A stretch of DNA of 15,732 bases from CAZPWF01 sp964610775 (GCA_964610775.1 CAZSZC010000015.1:1-15732), one strand, 5' to 3'; counted from the stretch's first letter, positions 7,039 through 14,068 are shown. Program-made: numbers and translations. The notes: generated from the sequence alone by a model not told the origin.

Positions 7039-8829
7039 CTAGAGGCCACCATAACCATAGCCGTAGCCAGTGTAAGCATTGTTTGGCTTATGATAATCGG
7101 ATATCTTTAAAGGAGAGTCTACTTTACCAGGTGTGCCAACATACAGCTCACTGCCCGATTTAGAAACCAAAACGTACTCATCGCCAAACCAACCATAGGG
7201 CTGGTACTCTGACAATGTCGCAATTTCCTTATCGTTCTCGGCGTTTTTATCACCAATAAATAAAGTGTTTTTACCGTCACGAGGCTCATACCAGAATGTC
7301 TTTGTGCCAGATGGCGATACAAGGAATGTCGGGTAGAATTTATTAAACGTTTCTTGTGTTATTTTAGGATCTTCTTTTAATTGCCCATCTTCATACTCAT
7401 AAAACACGTTTAGTGTTGCGTCACTAAGCTCATAATAAACAGCCTGAGGTTCATACAGCTTAGAATTAATATAAGTCGAGGTCTTGGCATCAAAATCGCG
7501 AACCACCCTTTTGCTACTATCATCCGGTCTTACAGAATTAATAGAGTTTTTCTTGCCAACTATGCGACCGCCAGAGTAGTAGTCCGAAATCCAGGTTTTG
7601 GCGTAACTTAATTCATTCTCTAGTATGTAAACCTGTCCGAATTGCTCAGTGGCGTAATCAATATCTGAATTTCCTTCGCCTCGGCTATCATCGATTACTA
7701 TCAATTGCTTATCATCGGCATTAAAGGCTTTTAGTGATGATTTTTTTGGCTGCCAATTCTGAATATCGTTCCTATTTATAGTAAACATAAACCTGTGGTC
7801 ATACCAGCCAACTGGCGTAAACTCGGCATTTCCTTCATCAATCGTTGAAAGTTGATCATTTGAAGTATCTATTAAATACAATTTGGCTCTATCATCTCGC
7901 CTGGAATGAAGCGCTAAATACTTCCAATCACGAGAAGCTAGTAATGATGTTGCAACCTCATCTTCATTACCAGTACCTGCTAATACAGTTTTTCTATCGC
8001 TTCCATCCAAGTTCGATCTAACAACATCAATCTTGCCACTCTTTTTTGAAAGAAAGTAGACATGACCGGCAGGTGTTATGGCAAACGTATTTTTATCTGT
8101 TTGTTGATCAGTTATAGTTATGTCTACGTCCTGAATGTTATAGCCATCTTTAGTGATTGTGGCTTTGGCAATATCAACGTTTGGCGACAAAACAATCGTA
8201 GCCTGTCCTTTTTCATCAGTCTGAGCCTCACTATCACCTGACTTTATTTTGGCACCGGCTACCAAATCTTTACTGATTGAATTAGTTACCTTGACTGGCA
8301 CTTGGCGGCCTGTGGCTTGAATTTTCAGCCCTACTATTGACGCACCTCTCAACTTAACCAATACCGTTGAACTCAGATCTTTGTAGTATTTCTTAGTGAC
8401 AGTTACATTTCTATCACCTACACGAACGCCAGCAATCGATACAAAACCATTCCCATCAGTTTTGCCAGTTTTGCCATCAATTGTCACCGTAACCTCACTA
8501 ACCCCTCGACTAGTTTCGCTATCGGTGATATTAACCGCAACACTCTTCTTTATAAACAGTCCCAGGATGCTGTAACGAGTAAACGGAATTGCGAATAAAA
8601 GAAATACAACCACCAAAACAGTTAATGGTATAGTTATTTTTTTCTTTTCTAGATATTTAGCCCAAAATTTTTTGATTTTGCCCTGTTTTTTAGGTTCACT
8701 TTCGGTTTCGGTCGTATCCTTGTATTCACTTGAGATTTCTGGACTCGAATCGCTTGTCGTTAGTGTTTCGTCAATATCGGGAATTTCGATAATTTCTTCA
8801 TCGAGATTTTTTGATTCATCATCCGCCAT
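7039..8829 (-). CDS. Membrane-anchored protein with carboxypeptidase-regulatory-like domains and beta-propeller, Gly/Tyr tail
   Basis: This 596-aa envelope protein is a paralogue of the 4363-6510 product with a much shorter cytosolic part. Residues 1-50 are acidic and disordered. A basic stretch (KIKKFWAKYLEKKK) precedes a TM helix at about 65-83 ending FAIPFTRY. Two beta-sandwich repeats follow, at about 95-170 (NGFVSIAGVRVGDRNVTV) and about 176-250 (EKGQATIVL, then ITKDGY). Propeller blades run from about 255 onward (SKKSGKIDVVRSNLDGSD, LYLIDTSNDQLSTI, LFIGDKNAEN, LYVGTP). The C-terminus is YTGYGYGYGGL, a flexible aromatic/Gly tail absent from the paralogue. There is no cysteine and no catalytic motif. 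ATG 8829 has a GAGGG Shine-Dalgarno 7 nt upstream and a good promoter at 8860-8888. Predicted role: extracellular binding or scaffolding; inference only. Confidence 0.88.
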   Translation of the reverse strand: MADDESKNLDEEIIEIPDIDETLTTSDSSPEISSEYKDTTETESEPKKQGKIKKFWAKYLEKKKITIPLTVLVVVFLLFAIPFTRYSILGLFIKKSVAVNITDSETSRGVSEVTVTIDGKTGKTDGNGFVSIAGVRVGDRNVTVTKKYYKDLSSTVLVKLRGASIVGLKIQATGRQVPVKVTNSISKDLVAGAKIKSGDSEAQTDEKGQATIVLSPNVDIAKATITKDGYNIQDVDITITDQQTDKNTFAITPAGHVYFLSKKSGKIDVVRSNLDGSDRKTVLAGTGNEDEVATSLLASRDWKYLALHSRRDDRAKLYLIDTSNDQLSTIDEGNAEFTPVGWYDHRFMFTINRNDIQNWQPKKSSLKAFNADDKQLIVIDDSRGEGNSDIDYATEQFGQVYILENELSYAKTWISDYYSGGRIVGKKNSINSVRPDDSSKRVVRDFDAKTSTYINSKLYEPQAVYYELSDATLNVFYEYEDGQLKEDPKITQETFNKFYPTFLVSPSGTKTFWYEPRDGKNTLFIGDKNAENDKEIATLSEYQPYGWFGDEYVLVSKSGSELYVGTPGKVDSPLKISDYHKPNNAYTGYGYGYGGL

Positions 8830-8859
8830 TTATCTGCCCTCATATAATTCTTAAGCAAA

Positions 8860-8888
8860 ACTATATGCCTATTCTGTATATTTTCCAA
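8860..8888 (-). promoter_or_regulatory. Sigma-70-type promoter for the 596-aa envelope gene
   Basis: On the minus strand TTGGAA (-35, 8883-8888, 4 of 6) and TATAGT (-10, 8860-8865, 5 of 6) are separated by exactly 17 bp. The start would be near 8853, with a leader of about 24 nt that contains the GAGGG ribosome binding site. This lets the envelope gene be expressed independently of the ABC exporter operon upstream. Confidence 0.6.
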
Positions 8889-8904
8889 CAAACCTGTTGC
8901 ATTT

Positions 8905-9672
8905 TTAGCTCTTACGGTATCGCCATATTGAGAGTGGAACGAAAACGGCTAGAATACCGACAACCCAAATCATTAGGTGCCAAAAAGCCCCATTCATTGG
9001 AGTACCCAGAGCAAAACTACGCGTAGCATTAACCGCATATGTAACTGGTTGATGACTAGCAAATTTTTGAAGCCAACTTGGCATATAAGTTACAGGCACA
9101 AATGCTGAACTAGCAAACGTAAGTGGAAATATAAACACAAAACCAGCAAGTTGAGCCGTCTCAGGATCTTTGGTAGTTAGACCCACATATGCAGAGATCC
9201 AAGAAATAGAAAAACTAAAAAGTAAAGCCGTGCCAAACATAGCTAAGCCACCTAACCAGCCATTCTGCAGACGAAATCCGTACAGCGTACCAGTTATAAA
9301 CATTATAGTCATGACCAAGATGTTACGGATCATGTCTGATACAGTTCTTCCGCCCATAACTGCCGCACGACTCATTGGCAAGCTACGAAAGCGATCAACA
9401 ATACCTTTGTTCATATCCGTTGCCAAGCCTATACCTGTGTTCAGTGCACCAAATAAAGTGGTTTGAACAAGTATTCCAGGTAAGAGATAATTAATATAAA
9501 CACCGCCAGGTATATTTGATACACCCTTGAATGCGCCGCCGAAAACAAAATTGAAAAGTGTTAGAAAAATAATTGGCTGAACCGATGAGAAGAAAAGCAA
9601 CTGAGGCAAGCGAGTGTAGATAATAAGATTCCTCTTGGTCAAAGTCCAAGTATCACTAATCATATTAAACAT
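8905..9672 (-). CDS. ABC-2 type exporter permease (DrrB-like)
   Basis: This 255-aa integral membrane subunit is of the ABC-2 (DrrB/daunorubicin-type) family and forms the transmembrane path of an exporter with the ATPase encoded just upstream. About six TM helices are visible. The N-terminus (TLTKRNLIIYTRLPQLL, then QPIIFLTLFNFVFGG) and the central DRFRSLPMSRAAV coupling segment are typical of the family, as is the ...SSAFVPV-YMPSWLQKFA--QPVTY stretch near the end. Its ATG lies inside the 3' end of the ATPase gene (8-nt overlap) with GGAG 11 nt ahead, so the two are translationally coupled. The substrate cannot be read from sequence. Relatives export drugs, lipids or glycans, and in a thin-walled CPR cell any of these is possible. 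Confidence 0.93.
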   Translation of the reverse strand: MFNMISDTWTLTKRNLIIYTRLPQLLFFSSVQPIIFLTLFNFVFGGAFKGVSNIPGGVYINYLLPGILVQTTLFGALNTGIGLATDMNKGIVDRFRSLPMSRAAVMGGRTVSDMIRNILVMTIMFITGTLYGFRLQNGWLGGLAMFGTALLFSFSISWISAYVGLTTKDPETAQLAGFVFIFPLTFASSAFVPVTYMPSWLQKFASHQPVTYAVNATRSFALGTPMNGAFWHLMIWVVGILAVFVPLSIWRYRKS

Positions 9673-10651
9673 TCATCTTCTCCGGCTTGTGTGATTTCTT
9701 AGGAACAGTCTGATCTTTTGCTCGTTCACCAGTTAAAGTTAAGAAAACATCATCCAAAGAAGGCTGGTGCAAGGCTATTGATTGCAGCACGATTTTTGAA
9801 CTATCTAATGCTCGAACGATTTCAAGCAATCCTTTAGACCCATCCTTTACTGGCACAGTAATTGTTAGATCTTCGACGGTTGGCTTTTTACTAGAAATAG
9901 CCGATACAGCCTCAACAGCCTTCTTTAATTGCGATTCCTTGGCGAATTGTACTTCTACAACATCACCGCCTAGCTTGGACTTGAGTTGCTGACTAGTTCC
10001 TTCGGCTATAACTTTTCCATGATCAATCACGGCAATTTTGTCAGCTAGTTCATCAGCCTCCTCAAGATATTGAGTAGTTAGTAGTATGCTTGTGCCAGAT
10101 TTTACTAAACCCCTAATAACGCTCCATAACTCCAAACGAGTCCTAGGATCAAGACCAGTAGTAGGCTCATCTAGGAACAGTATTTTAGGATTTCCAACCA
10201 AGCTTGCGCCAAGATCTAGTCGTCTTCGCATTCCCCCAGAGTAAGTTTTGACAGGCCGATCGGCCGCATCGGTTAGGTTAAATTCTTCTAGGATTTTTTG
10301 GGTTCGTTCTTTTGCCTCTTTAGTACTCAGGTGATAAAGCTTACCAACCATGTGTAGATTTTCTCTGCCGGTCAAGAACTCATCGACAGCTGCATATTGT
10401 CCAGCTAGACCAATAATTTTACGGACATCGTCAGCCTGTGATAGCACATCCATATCAAGCACCTTCAATGAGCCTTCATCTGGCTCCAGTAAAGTACTCA
10501 ACATACGCACTAAGGTGGTTTTGCCAGCACCGTTAGGTCCAAGTAAGGCCAAAACCTTACCTTGATCAGCCGATAGACTAACATTACTCAAAGCCTTAAC
10601 TTCACCACCAAACGTAATACTGACATTTTTTGCTTCAAATGCTTTAATCAT
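9665..10651 (-). CDS. ABC exporter ATP-binding protein (DrrA-like)
   Basis: This 328-aa cytosolic ATPase drives the exporter formed with the DrrB-like permease. Walker A is GPNGAGKT at 38-45, the Q-loop is Gln85 (LAGQY), the signature is YSGGMRRRLDLG at 137-148, and Walker B with the catalytic Glu is ILFLDEPTTGLDP at 157-169. The usual H-loop histidine is Gln194 (LTTQYLEEADELAD), which is common in the DrrA branch and so is not a sign of decay. A C-terminal extension of about 100 residues matches the accessory domain of this subfamily and ends in a Lys-rich stretch. ATG 10651 has no Shine-Dalgarno; a -10 hexamer ends 7 nt upstream, suggesting a leaderless mRNA. It is the first gene of the exporter pair and divergent from the leader region at 10.7 kb. 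Confidence 0.95.
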   Translation of the reverse strand: MIKAFEAKNVSITFGGEVKALSNVSLSADQGKVLALLGPNGAGKTTLVRMLSTLLEPDEGSLKVLDMDVLSQADDVRKIIGLAGQYAAVDEFLTGRENLHMVGKLYHLSTKEAKERTQKILEEFNLTDAADRPVKTYSGGMRRRLDLGASLVGNPKILFLDEPTTGLDPRTRLELWSVIRGLVKSGTSILLTTQYLEEADELADKIAVIDHGKVIAEGTSQQLKSKLGGDVVEVQFAKESQLKKAVEAVSAISSKKPTVEDLTITVPVKDGSKGLLEIVRALDSSKIVLQSIALHQPSLDDVFLTLTGERAKDQTVPKKSHKPEKMNV

Positions 10652-10658
10652 TGACTTG

Positions 10659-10688
10659 ATTCTACAGTCATAATACTTAACACGTCAA
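10659..10688 (-). promoter_or_regulatory. Promoter of the DrrAB-type operon, geometry of a leaderless transcript
   Basis: On the minus strand TTGACG (-35, 10683-10688, 5 of 6) and TAGAAT (-10, 10659-10664, 5 of 6) are 18 bp apart. Only 7 nt separate the -10 from ATG 10651, so +1 should fall on or beside the start codon. Confidence 0.6.
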
Positions 10689-10703
10689 GCGATATCTGCC
10701 TTG

Positions 10704-10732
10704 TTGACAGCATATACCCCTAGGCGTAATCT
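10704..10732 (+). promoter_or_regulatory. Promoter of the leader/microprotein unit, with inverted repeat over the -10
   Basis: A perfect TTGACA (10704-10709) is followed after 17 bp by TAATCT (10727-10732), a poor -10 with 3 of 6 matches. CCTAG (10719-10723) and CTAGG (10731-10735) form an inverted repeat with a 7-nt spacer across the -10 region, a plausible operator. A good -35 with a poor -10 and an overlapping repeat would fit a regulated promoter; this is inference. Confidence 0.45.
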
Positions 10733-10738
10733 AGGTTT

Positions 10739-10822
10739 ATGGTTACTTTTAAGCATATTATGCGCAACACATGTCTTTCACCTGTGTACTCAGGGGAGCT
10801 GTTTGTCGTTATGTTTGAATAG
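10739..10822 (+). CDS. Possible 27-codon leader peptide
   Basis: An ATG lies 6 nt after the predicted -10, with no Shine-Dalgarno. It opens a 27-codon frame (MVTFKHIMRNTC... ending VVMFE) closed by TAG at 10820-10822, 30 nt before the terminator stem. Leaderless translation followed by an attenuator would be a coherent reading. A second overlapping frame begins at ATG 10771 (15 codons, MSFTCVLRGAVCRYV), so coding is not secure. No amino acid is strongly enriched. The stretch may equally be untranslated RNA. Confidence 0.25.
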   Translation: MVTFKHIMRNTCLSPVYSGELFVVMFE

Positions 10823-10852
10823 TAGCTAAAAAAATAAATCGGCAAACGTAAG

Positions 10853-10880
10853 CCTCCTCGAACAAACGAGGAGGTTTTTT
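10853..10880 (+). terminator. Strong intrinsic terminator upstream of the 53-aa gene
   Basis: A perfect 8-bp GC-rich stem, CCTCCTCG (10853-10860) with CGAGGAGG (10867-10874), closes a 6-nt loop and is followed by TTTTTT (10875-10880). The orientation is plus-strand, because the minus strand has no T-run after the stem. It precedes rather than follows a gene, so it is either the end of a small RNA or an attenuator. Confidence 0.9.
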
Positions 10881-10902
10881 ATTTGTCAGAAAGGAAAACA
10901 AG

Positions 10903-11064
10903 ATGGAAAAACCAACCAAGCCACTAGATGAATGGTTTGCGGAAGTTGATGCGCTGCTAGTTGAGAGCGATGCCCAGAACGCAGCTCTTAAAGCTACGTT
11001 TAGCCAAGAAAAAGTTGGCGAACTTGTACTTGCCCAAGAAGTTAACGAACAATTAGCCGCATAA
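10903..11064 (+). CDS. 53-aa acidic helical microprotein, unknown function
   Basis: This 53-aa frame runs MEKPTKPLDEWFAEVDAL... to ...EVNEQLAA, ending TAA. It is acidic (many Glu/Asp), Ala/Leu/Val-rich, probably mostly helical and soluble, with no TM segment, signal or cysteine. AAAGGA at 10890-10895 gives a reasonable ribosome binding site 7 nt before ATG 10903. Codon use and amino-acid balance look coding, whereas the longer frame on the opposite strand (10809-11075) is low-complexity Ser/Ala/Thr and is taken as its shadow. It sits directly behind the strong terminator at 10853-10880, so full expression needs read-through or its own promoter. It is convergent with aspS (18-nt gap). No family is recognised; it could be a regulator or a small protein-binding partner. 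Confidence 0.7.
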   Translation: MEKPTKPLDEWFAEVDALLVESDAQNAALKATFSQEKVGELVLAQEVNEQLAA

Positions 11065-11082
11065 ATACAACGCAATCTATGG

Positions 11083-12852
11083 TTATTCTTCGGATATATC
11101 TATACCTAATTCGCGTAGTTGTTCGGGTTCAACAAAACTTGGAGAATTAGACATTACATCAACTCCGGAACCGTTCTTTGGAAACGCGACGACTTCTCGA
11201 ATATTATCTTCGCCGATTAACACCATAAACATTCTGTCTATACCAAAAGCACAACCCGCATGTGGTGGTGCACCATATTTAAACGCGTTTATCATTGCTC
11301 CGAATTTTTGGTCGACATATTCCTTGCCAAAGCCAATCGCACCGAATGCCTGATACATTATTTCTGGGTTGTGGTTACGAACAGCGCCCGAGCAAATTTC
11401 ATAACCATTCATAACCATATCGTACTGATCGGCTACAACATTAAGTAGATCTTCATCACTTTTCTTGTTACTCAATGCATCTAAACCACCCTTGGGCATA
11501 GAGAAGGGATTATGGCCGAAGTCAACTTTTTTGGCTTTGTCGTCCCACTCGTATAATGGAAAGTCTACAATCCAGGCAAGCGCAACCTCATTTGGATCTT
11601 TTAGATTAAAATGATCCGCAAACTCACTGCGAAGTCGACCTAGGACTTTGTTAACAACAGCTCGCGTATCAGCACCGAAAAACACAGTATCACCATCTTC
11701 GGACTGTGTTTTTTTCTGAATATTTTTGATTTCTTCGGGTTTTAAGAACTTAGCAATCGGAGATTTTGCTTCACCCGCTTCAAAAGAAATATAGGCAAGA
11801 CCACCGGCACCTTCGGACCTAGCAATATTGGTAAATTCATCAATTTGTGATCGACTCAAACTAGCTGCACCCTTAACGCATATGGCTTTGACAGCTCCGC
11901 CTTCGCGTATAGCATTAGCAAATACACCAAACTCTGTTGCCGACAAATCATCTGACAAATCAATCAGCTCCATATCAAAGCGCAGATCAGGTTTATCGGT
12001 ACCAAAACGCTCCATAGATTCTTCGTAAGATATCCTTGGGATCGTCTTGGCTTTCAATTTTTTACCAGCAAATTTTGTCACCAATGATTCGATTAACGGT
12101 TCGATCATGGTCCTTATCTCTTCGCCATCGTCAACAAACGACATCTCAAGATCGAGCTGGTAAAAATCACCATATAACCTATCGGCTCGAGGGTCTTCAT
12201 CTCTGAAGCAGGTGGCAATCTGGTAGTAACGTGGGATGCCACCAACCATTAATAGTTGTTTAAACTGTTGTGGGGCTTGCGGAAGAGCGTAGAATTTGCC
12301 AGGGTGAACCCGCGACGGGACCAGAAAATCACGCGCACCTTCTGGGCTTGAATTAGCAAGAATAGGTGTAGACACCTCAATAAAGTCCTGTTGATCCATA
12401 TACTCACGCATAATCTTGTAGTACTCGGCACGCTTCTTGAGCGTCGCCTGCATTTTTGGCCGCCGCAAATCAAGATATCGGTATTTAAGCCGAACCTCTT
12501 CACTTGCTTTATCTTCATCATTTATCTGAATTGGTAGCGGCTCTGAGCGATTTAATATTTCTAGATCCTCAACCCTTATCTCTACATCTCCACTAACAAT
12601 ATTTGGATTTTTTAAACCTTCGCCTCTTTCGGTTACTTTGCCGGTGACCTTTAATACAAATTCATCCCGTAAATGCTCGGCCAAGGCAAAAGCCTCTGTA
12701 ATTTCTGGCTGAATCACCAACTGAACTATTCCAGTGTGATCGCGCACATCAATAAAAATAAGCCCGCCATGGTCACGGCGATTCTGAACCCAACCTTTAA
12801 CCGTTACGTTCTTACCCGAGTGCTTAGCAACGTCACGACTTAGTGTTCTCAC
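11083..12852 (-). CDS. aspS: Aspartyl-tRNA synthetase, bacterial type, non-discriminating signature
   Basis: This 589-aa class IIb synthetase charges tRNA-Asp with aspartate. Domains in order: OB-fold anticodon-binding domain (1-105), class II catalytic core with YRYLDLRRPKMQ (about 124-135) and motif 2 FRDEDPRADR (about 216-225), a GAD insertion in the middle (about 280-400), and motif 3 GIDRMFMVL near the end. The length is usual for bacterial AspRS. The start is GTG at 12852: AAGGAG (12858-12863) lies 5 nt upstream, and the N-terminus then reads (M)RTLSRD, matching the MRT start of E. coli AspRS. A TTG at 12873 would place the ribosome binding site inside the gene. His28 in RRDHGG and Gly79 in the RGEG segment take the places of E. 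coli Leu30 and Lys81, the pattern of non-discriminating enzymes that also make Asp-tRNA-Asn. A TATAAT lies at 12978-12983, with a structured leader between. Confidence 0.96.
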   Translation of the reverse strand: MRTLSRDVAKHSGKNVTVKGWVQNRRDHGGLIFIDVRDHTGIVQLVIQPEITEAFALAEHLRDEFVLKVTGKVTERGEGLKNPNIVSGDVEIRVEDLEILNRSEPLPIQINDEDKASEEVRLKYRYLDLRRPKMQATLKKRAEYYKIMREYMDQQDFIEVSTPILANSSPEGARDFLVPSRVHPGKFYALPQAPQQFKQLLMVGGIPRYYQIATCFRDEDPRADRLYGDFYQLDLEMSFVDDGEEIRTMIEPLIESLVTKFAGKKLKAKTIPRISYEESMERFGTDKPDLRFDMELIDLSDDLSATEFGVFANAIREGGAVKAICVKGAASLSRSQIDEFTNIARSEGAGGLAYISFEAGEAKSPIAKFLKPEEIKNIQKKTQSEDGDTVFFGADTRAVVNKVLGRLRSEFADHFNLKDPNEVALAWIVDFPLYEWDDKAKKVDFGHNPFSMPKGGLDALSNKKSDEDLLNVVADQYDMVMNGYEICSGAVRNHNPEIMYQAFGAIGFGKEYVDQKFGAMINAFKYGAPPHAGCAFGIDRMFMVLIGEDNIREVVAFPKNGSGVDVMSNSPSFVEPEQLRELGIDISEE

Positions 12853-12890
12853 ATCTTCTCCTTTATATACCAATTTGTTTTACAGACTAA

Positions 12891-12936
12891 TAAGGACCCT
12901 GGGAGCGTAGTCGTCTTAGCTACGCGCCGGTCCCTT
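12891..12936 (-). promoter_or_regulatory. Stable hairpin in the aspS 5' leader
   Basis: On the minus strand GGACC (12929-12933) pairs with GGTCC (12894-12898), and an inner GCGTAG (12920-12925) pairs with CTACGC (12905-12910). The inner loop is CTAAGACGA, and an internal loop of 3 plus 6 nt separates the stems. Two outer A-T pairs extend it with one bulged G. It is GC-rich against an AT-rich background. It is not followed by a T-run, so it is not a terminator. It lies about 30 nt upstream of the aspS ribosome binding site. Confidence 0.6.
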
Positions 12937-12977
12937 GATTATTATCTGATGGTCGCAAATTGATCATTCTGGGGCGT

Positions 12978-12983
12978 ATTATA
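12978..12983 (-). promoter_or_regulatory. Putative aspS -10 element (TATAAT)
   Basis: A perfect TATAAT lies on the minus strand just beyond the stop codon of the upstream CBS-domain gene. The -35 region (about 13001-13007, GATACA or TGATAC) is poor and inside that gene. Transcription from here would give a leader of about 118 nt containing the hairpin at 12891-12936. Confidence 0.45.
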
Positions 12984-12985
12984 CC

Positions 12986-14062
12986 CTATTTGACCTCAGT
13001 TGTATCAGACTCTTCTATTTCTGGCTCTGGATTTTCGTCTTCTTCGGTAATTTTTTTGTGTTCTTTATGTTCGGTTTTGGCCATTTTTGCAGCCACCGCC
13101 CTAAGATCATCGTACTGATCAAACTCATCAATAATTTGAGTACCAACTATCTGTTCTATCACATCTTCAACACTAATGACTCCTACGTATTCTTCAAAAC
13201 TATTAACCACAACAAATAGGTGTTGCCTAGTCTTGATAGTCGCCTGAAGGACATCGTATAAGCTCTGTTCTTCGTGCACATATTGGACACCTTTTCTTAC
13301 AAGCGGCTTGATTGTGCCCTCTCCTTCAGCGCCAACAATATCACGCAAATAAAGAATTCCGACTATATTATCTTTTTTACCGTCATAAACCGGGAACCTG
13401 GAGTGACCACTTTTATGCAATTCGCCCATTAGTATTGGGCCAATCGAATCATCAACTGACACCCCCTTTACGACTCGCCTAGGGGTAAGATAATCTCTGA
13501 CTAGTTTATCGCCGAAGCTTAGCACATGCTTAACCATATCAAGTTCGGCTTTATCGATTCGGTTTTCTGACTGGACTTTTTGCTTATCAATTAAGTCTAC
13601 CAGGTCGTCTTTTTCGTATAGCCCAGTATGAACAATTAGTGGCAAATGTGATTCAACAAATTTGCCCACTCTATTTACTAACGGATGTATGTATTCCATT
13701 ATCCAGCCTAAGACGGGTGCAATCTTAGCAGCCAACCAAGCTCCAAACTTGGATGTTTCCCTTGCTGGTAACCACAAAAATCCAAACCATATGATCGATA
13801 ACGATGCTATAAGAGCAAACCAGAACGGTGCCGACCGATTCATAAAAACGAAAAATAGAGCGTTGGTTAGTGCTATTAGAGTCCATAAAACAATCCTTAA
13901 GCTCGGCCCATAACTAACCGCCCGATAGAGCATATTGGCCATCTCATCACCCTTTCGAGCGCGACGTTTTAGCTCTTTCTCAGGTAGTTTATGGTATGTT
14001 CTTTCTAGGCTAATGGATAATAGCGCCAAAGCGGCAAGGAAAATGATTATGATTGTCCGCAT
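12986..14062 (-). CDS. CNNM/tandem-CBS membrane protein (CorC/HlyC-like), lacking the usual C-terminal domain
   Basis: This 358-aa membrane protein belongs to the CNNM-CBS family, which has been linked to Mg2+/Co2+ efflux or ion homeostasis. The N-terminal membrane part has hydrophobic segments at about 3-18, 56-75 and 78-98, with a possible re-entrant helix at about 108-125. The cytosolic part has two CBS repeats: the first opens with VRDYLTPRRVV (188-198) and includes SGHSRFPVYDG (218-228) and ILYLRDI (236-242); the second ends GVISVEDVIEQIVG (294-307). After TQIIDEFDQYDD the chain goes straight to a Lys-rich and then Glu-rich disordered tail, so the CorC_HlyC transporter-associated domain found in many relatives is absent. 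ATG 14062 has no Shine-Dalgarno but a good promoter whose -10 ends 6 nt upstream. The transport role is inferred from family only. Confidence 0.9.
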   Translation of the reverse strand: MRTIIIIFLAALALLSISLERTYHKLPEKELKRRARKGDEMANMLYRAVSYGPSLRIVLWTLIALTNALFFVFMNRSAPFWFALIASLSIIWFGFLWLPARETSKFGAWLAAKIAPVLGWIMEYIHPLVNRVGKFVESHLPLIVHTGLYEKDDLVDLIDKQKVQSENRIDKAELDMVKHVLSFGDKLVRDYLTPRRVVKGVSVDDSIGPILMGELHKSGHSRFPVYDGKKDNIVGILYLRDIVGAEGEGTIKPLVRKGVQYVHEEQSLYDVLQATIKTRQHLFVVVNSFEEYVGVISVEDVIEQIVGTQIIDEFDQYDDLRAVAAKMAKTEHKEHKKITEEDENPEPEIEESDTTEVK

Positions 14063-14068
14063 GTCTAA

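Larger units (their letters stand above)
10739..10880 (+). ncRNA. Predicted ~140-nt terminated transcript (small RNA or attenuated leader)
   Basis: The promoter at 10704-10732 and the intrinsic terminator at 10853-10880 define a transcript of about 140 nt that ends 22 nt before the 53-aa gene. A further stem, ACACA (10767-10771) with TGTGT (10783-10787), lies in the middle. AGGGG near 10791-10796 could pair with part of the terminator's 5' arm (CTCCT, with one G-U), so an alternative fold is possible but weak. It matches no RNA family I recognise: it lacks the SRP RNA GGAAGCAGC core, the tmRNA T-loop and any tRNA-like fold. Confidence 0.4.

Noticed and set aside
8885..8907. Terminator after the ABC permease gene (CAACA/TGTTG stem)
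   Set aside because: The stem is only 5 bp, AT-rich, and on the coding (minus) strand is not followed by a T-run.
9665..10651. DrrA-like ATPase inactive because its H-loop His is Gln
   Set aside because: TTQYLEEAD is the usual form in DrrA-type ATPases; all other motifs are intact.
10809..11075. 88-codon minus-strand frame over the 53-aa gene
   Set aside because: It is Ser/Ala/Thr-rich and crosses the intrinsic terminator. The opposite-strand 53-aa frame has a ribosome binding site and more protein-like composition.
12891..12983. T-box riboswitch or tRNA-Asp anticodon mimic upstream of aspS
   Set aside because: There is no T-box core sequence, no terminator, and the TGGT near the ribosome binding site would not match the G73 discriminator expected for tRNA-Asp. 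The loop shows GAC (codon), not the GTC anticodon a mimic would need.
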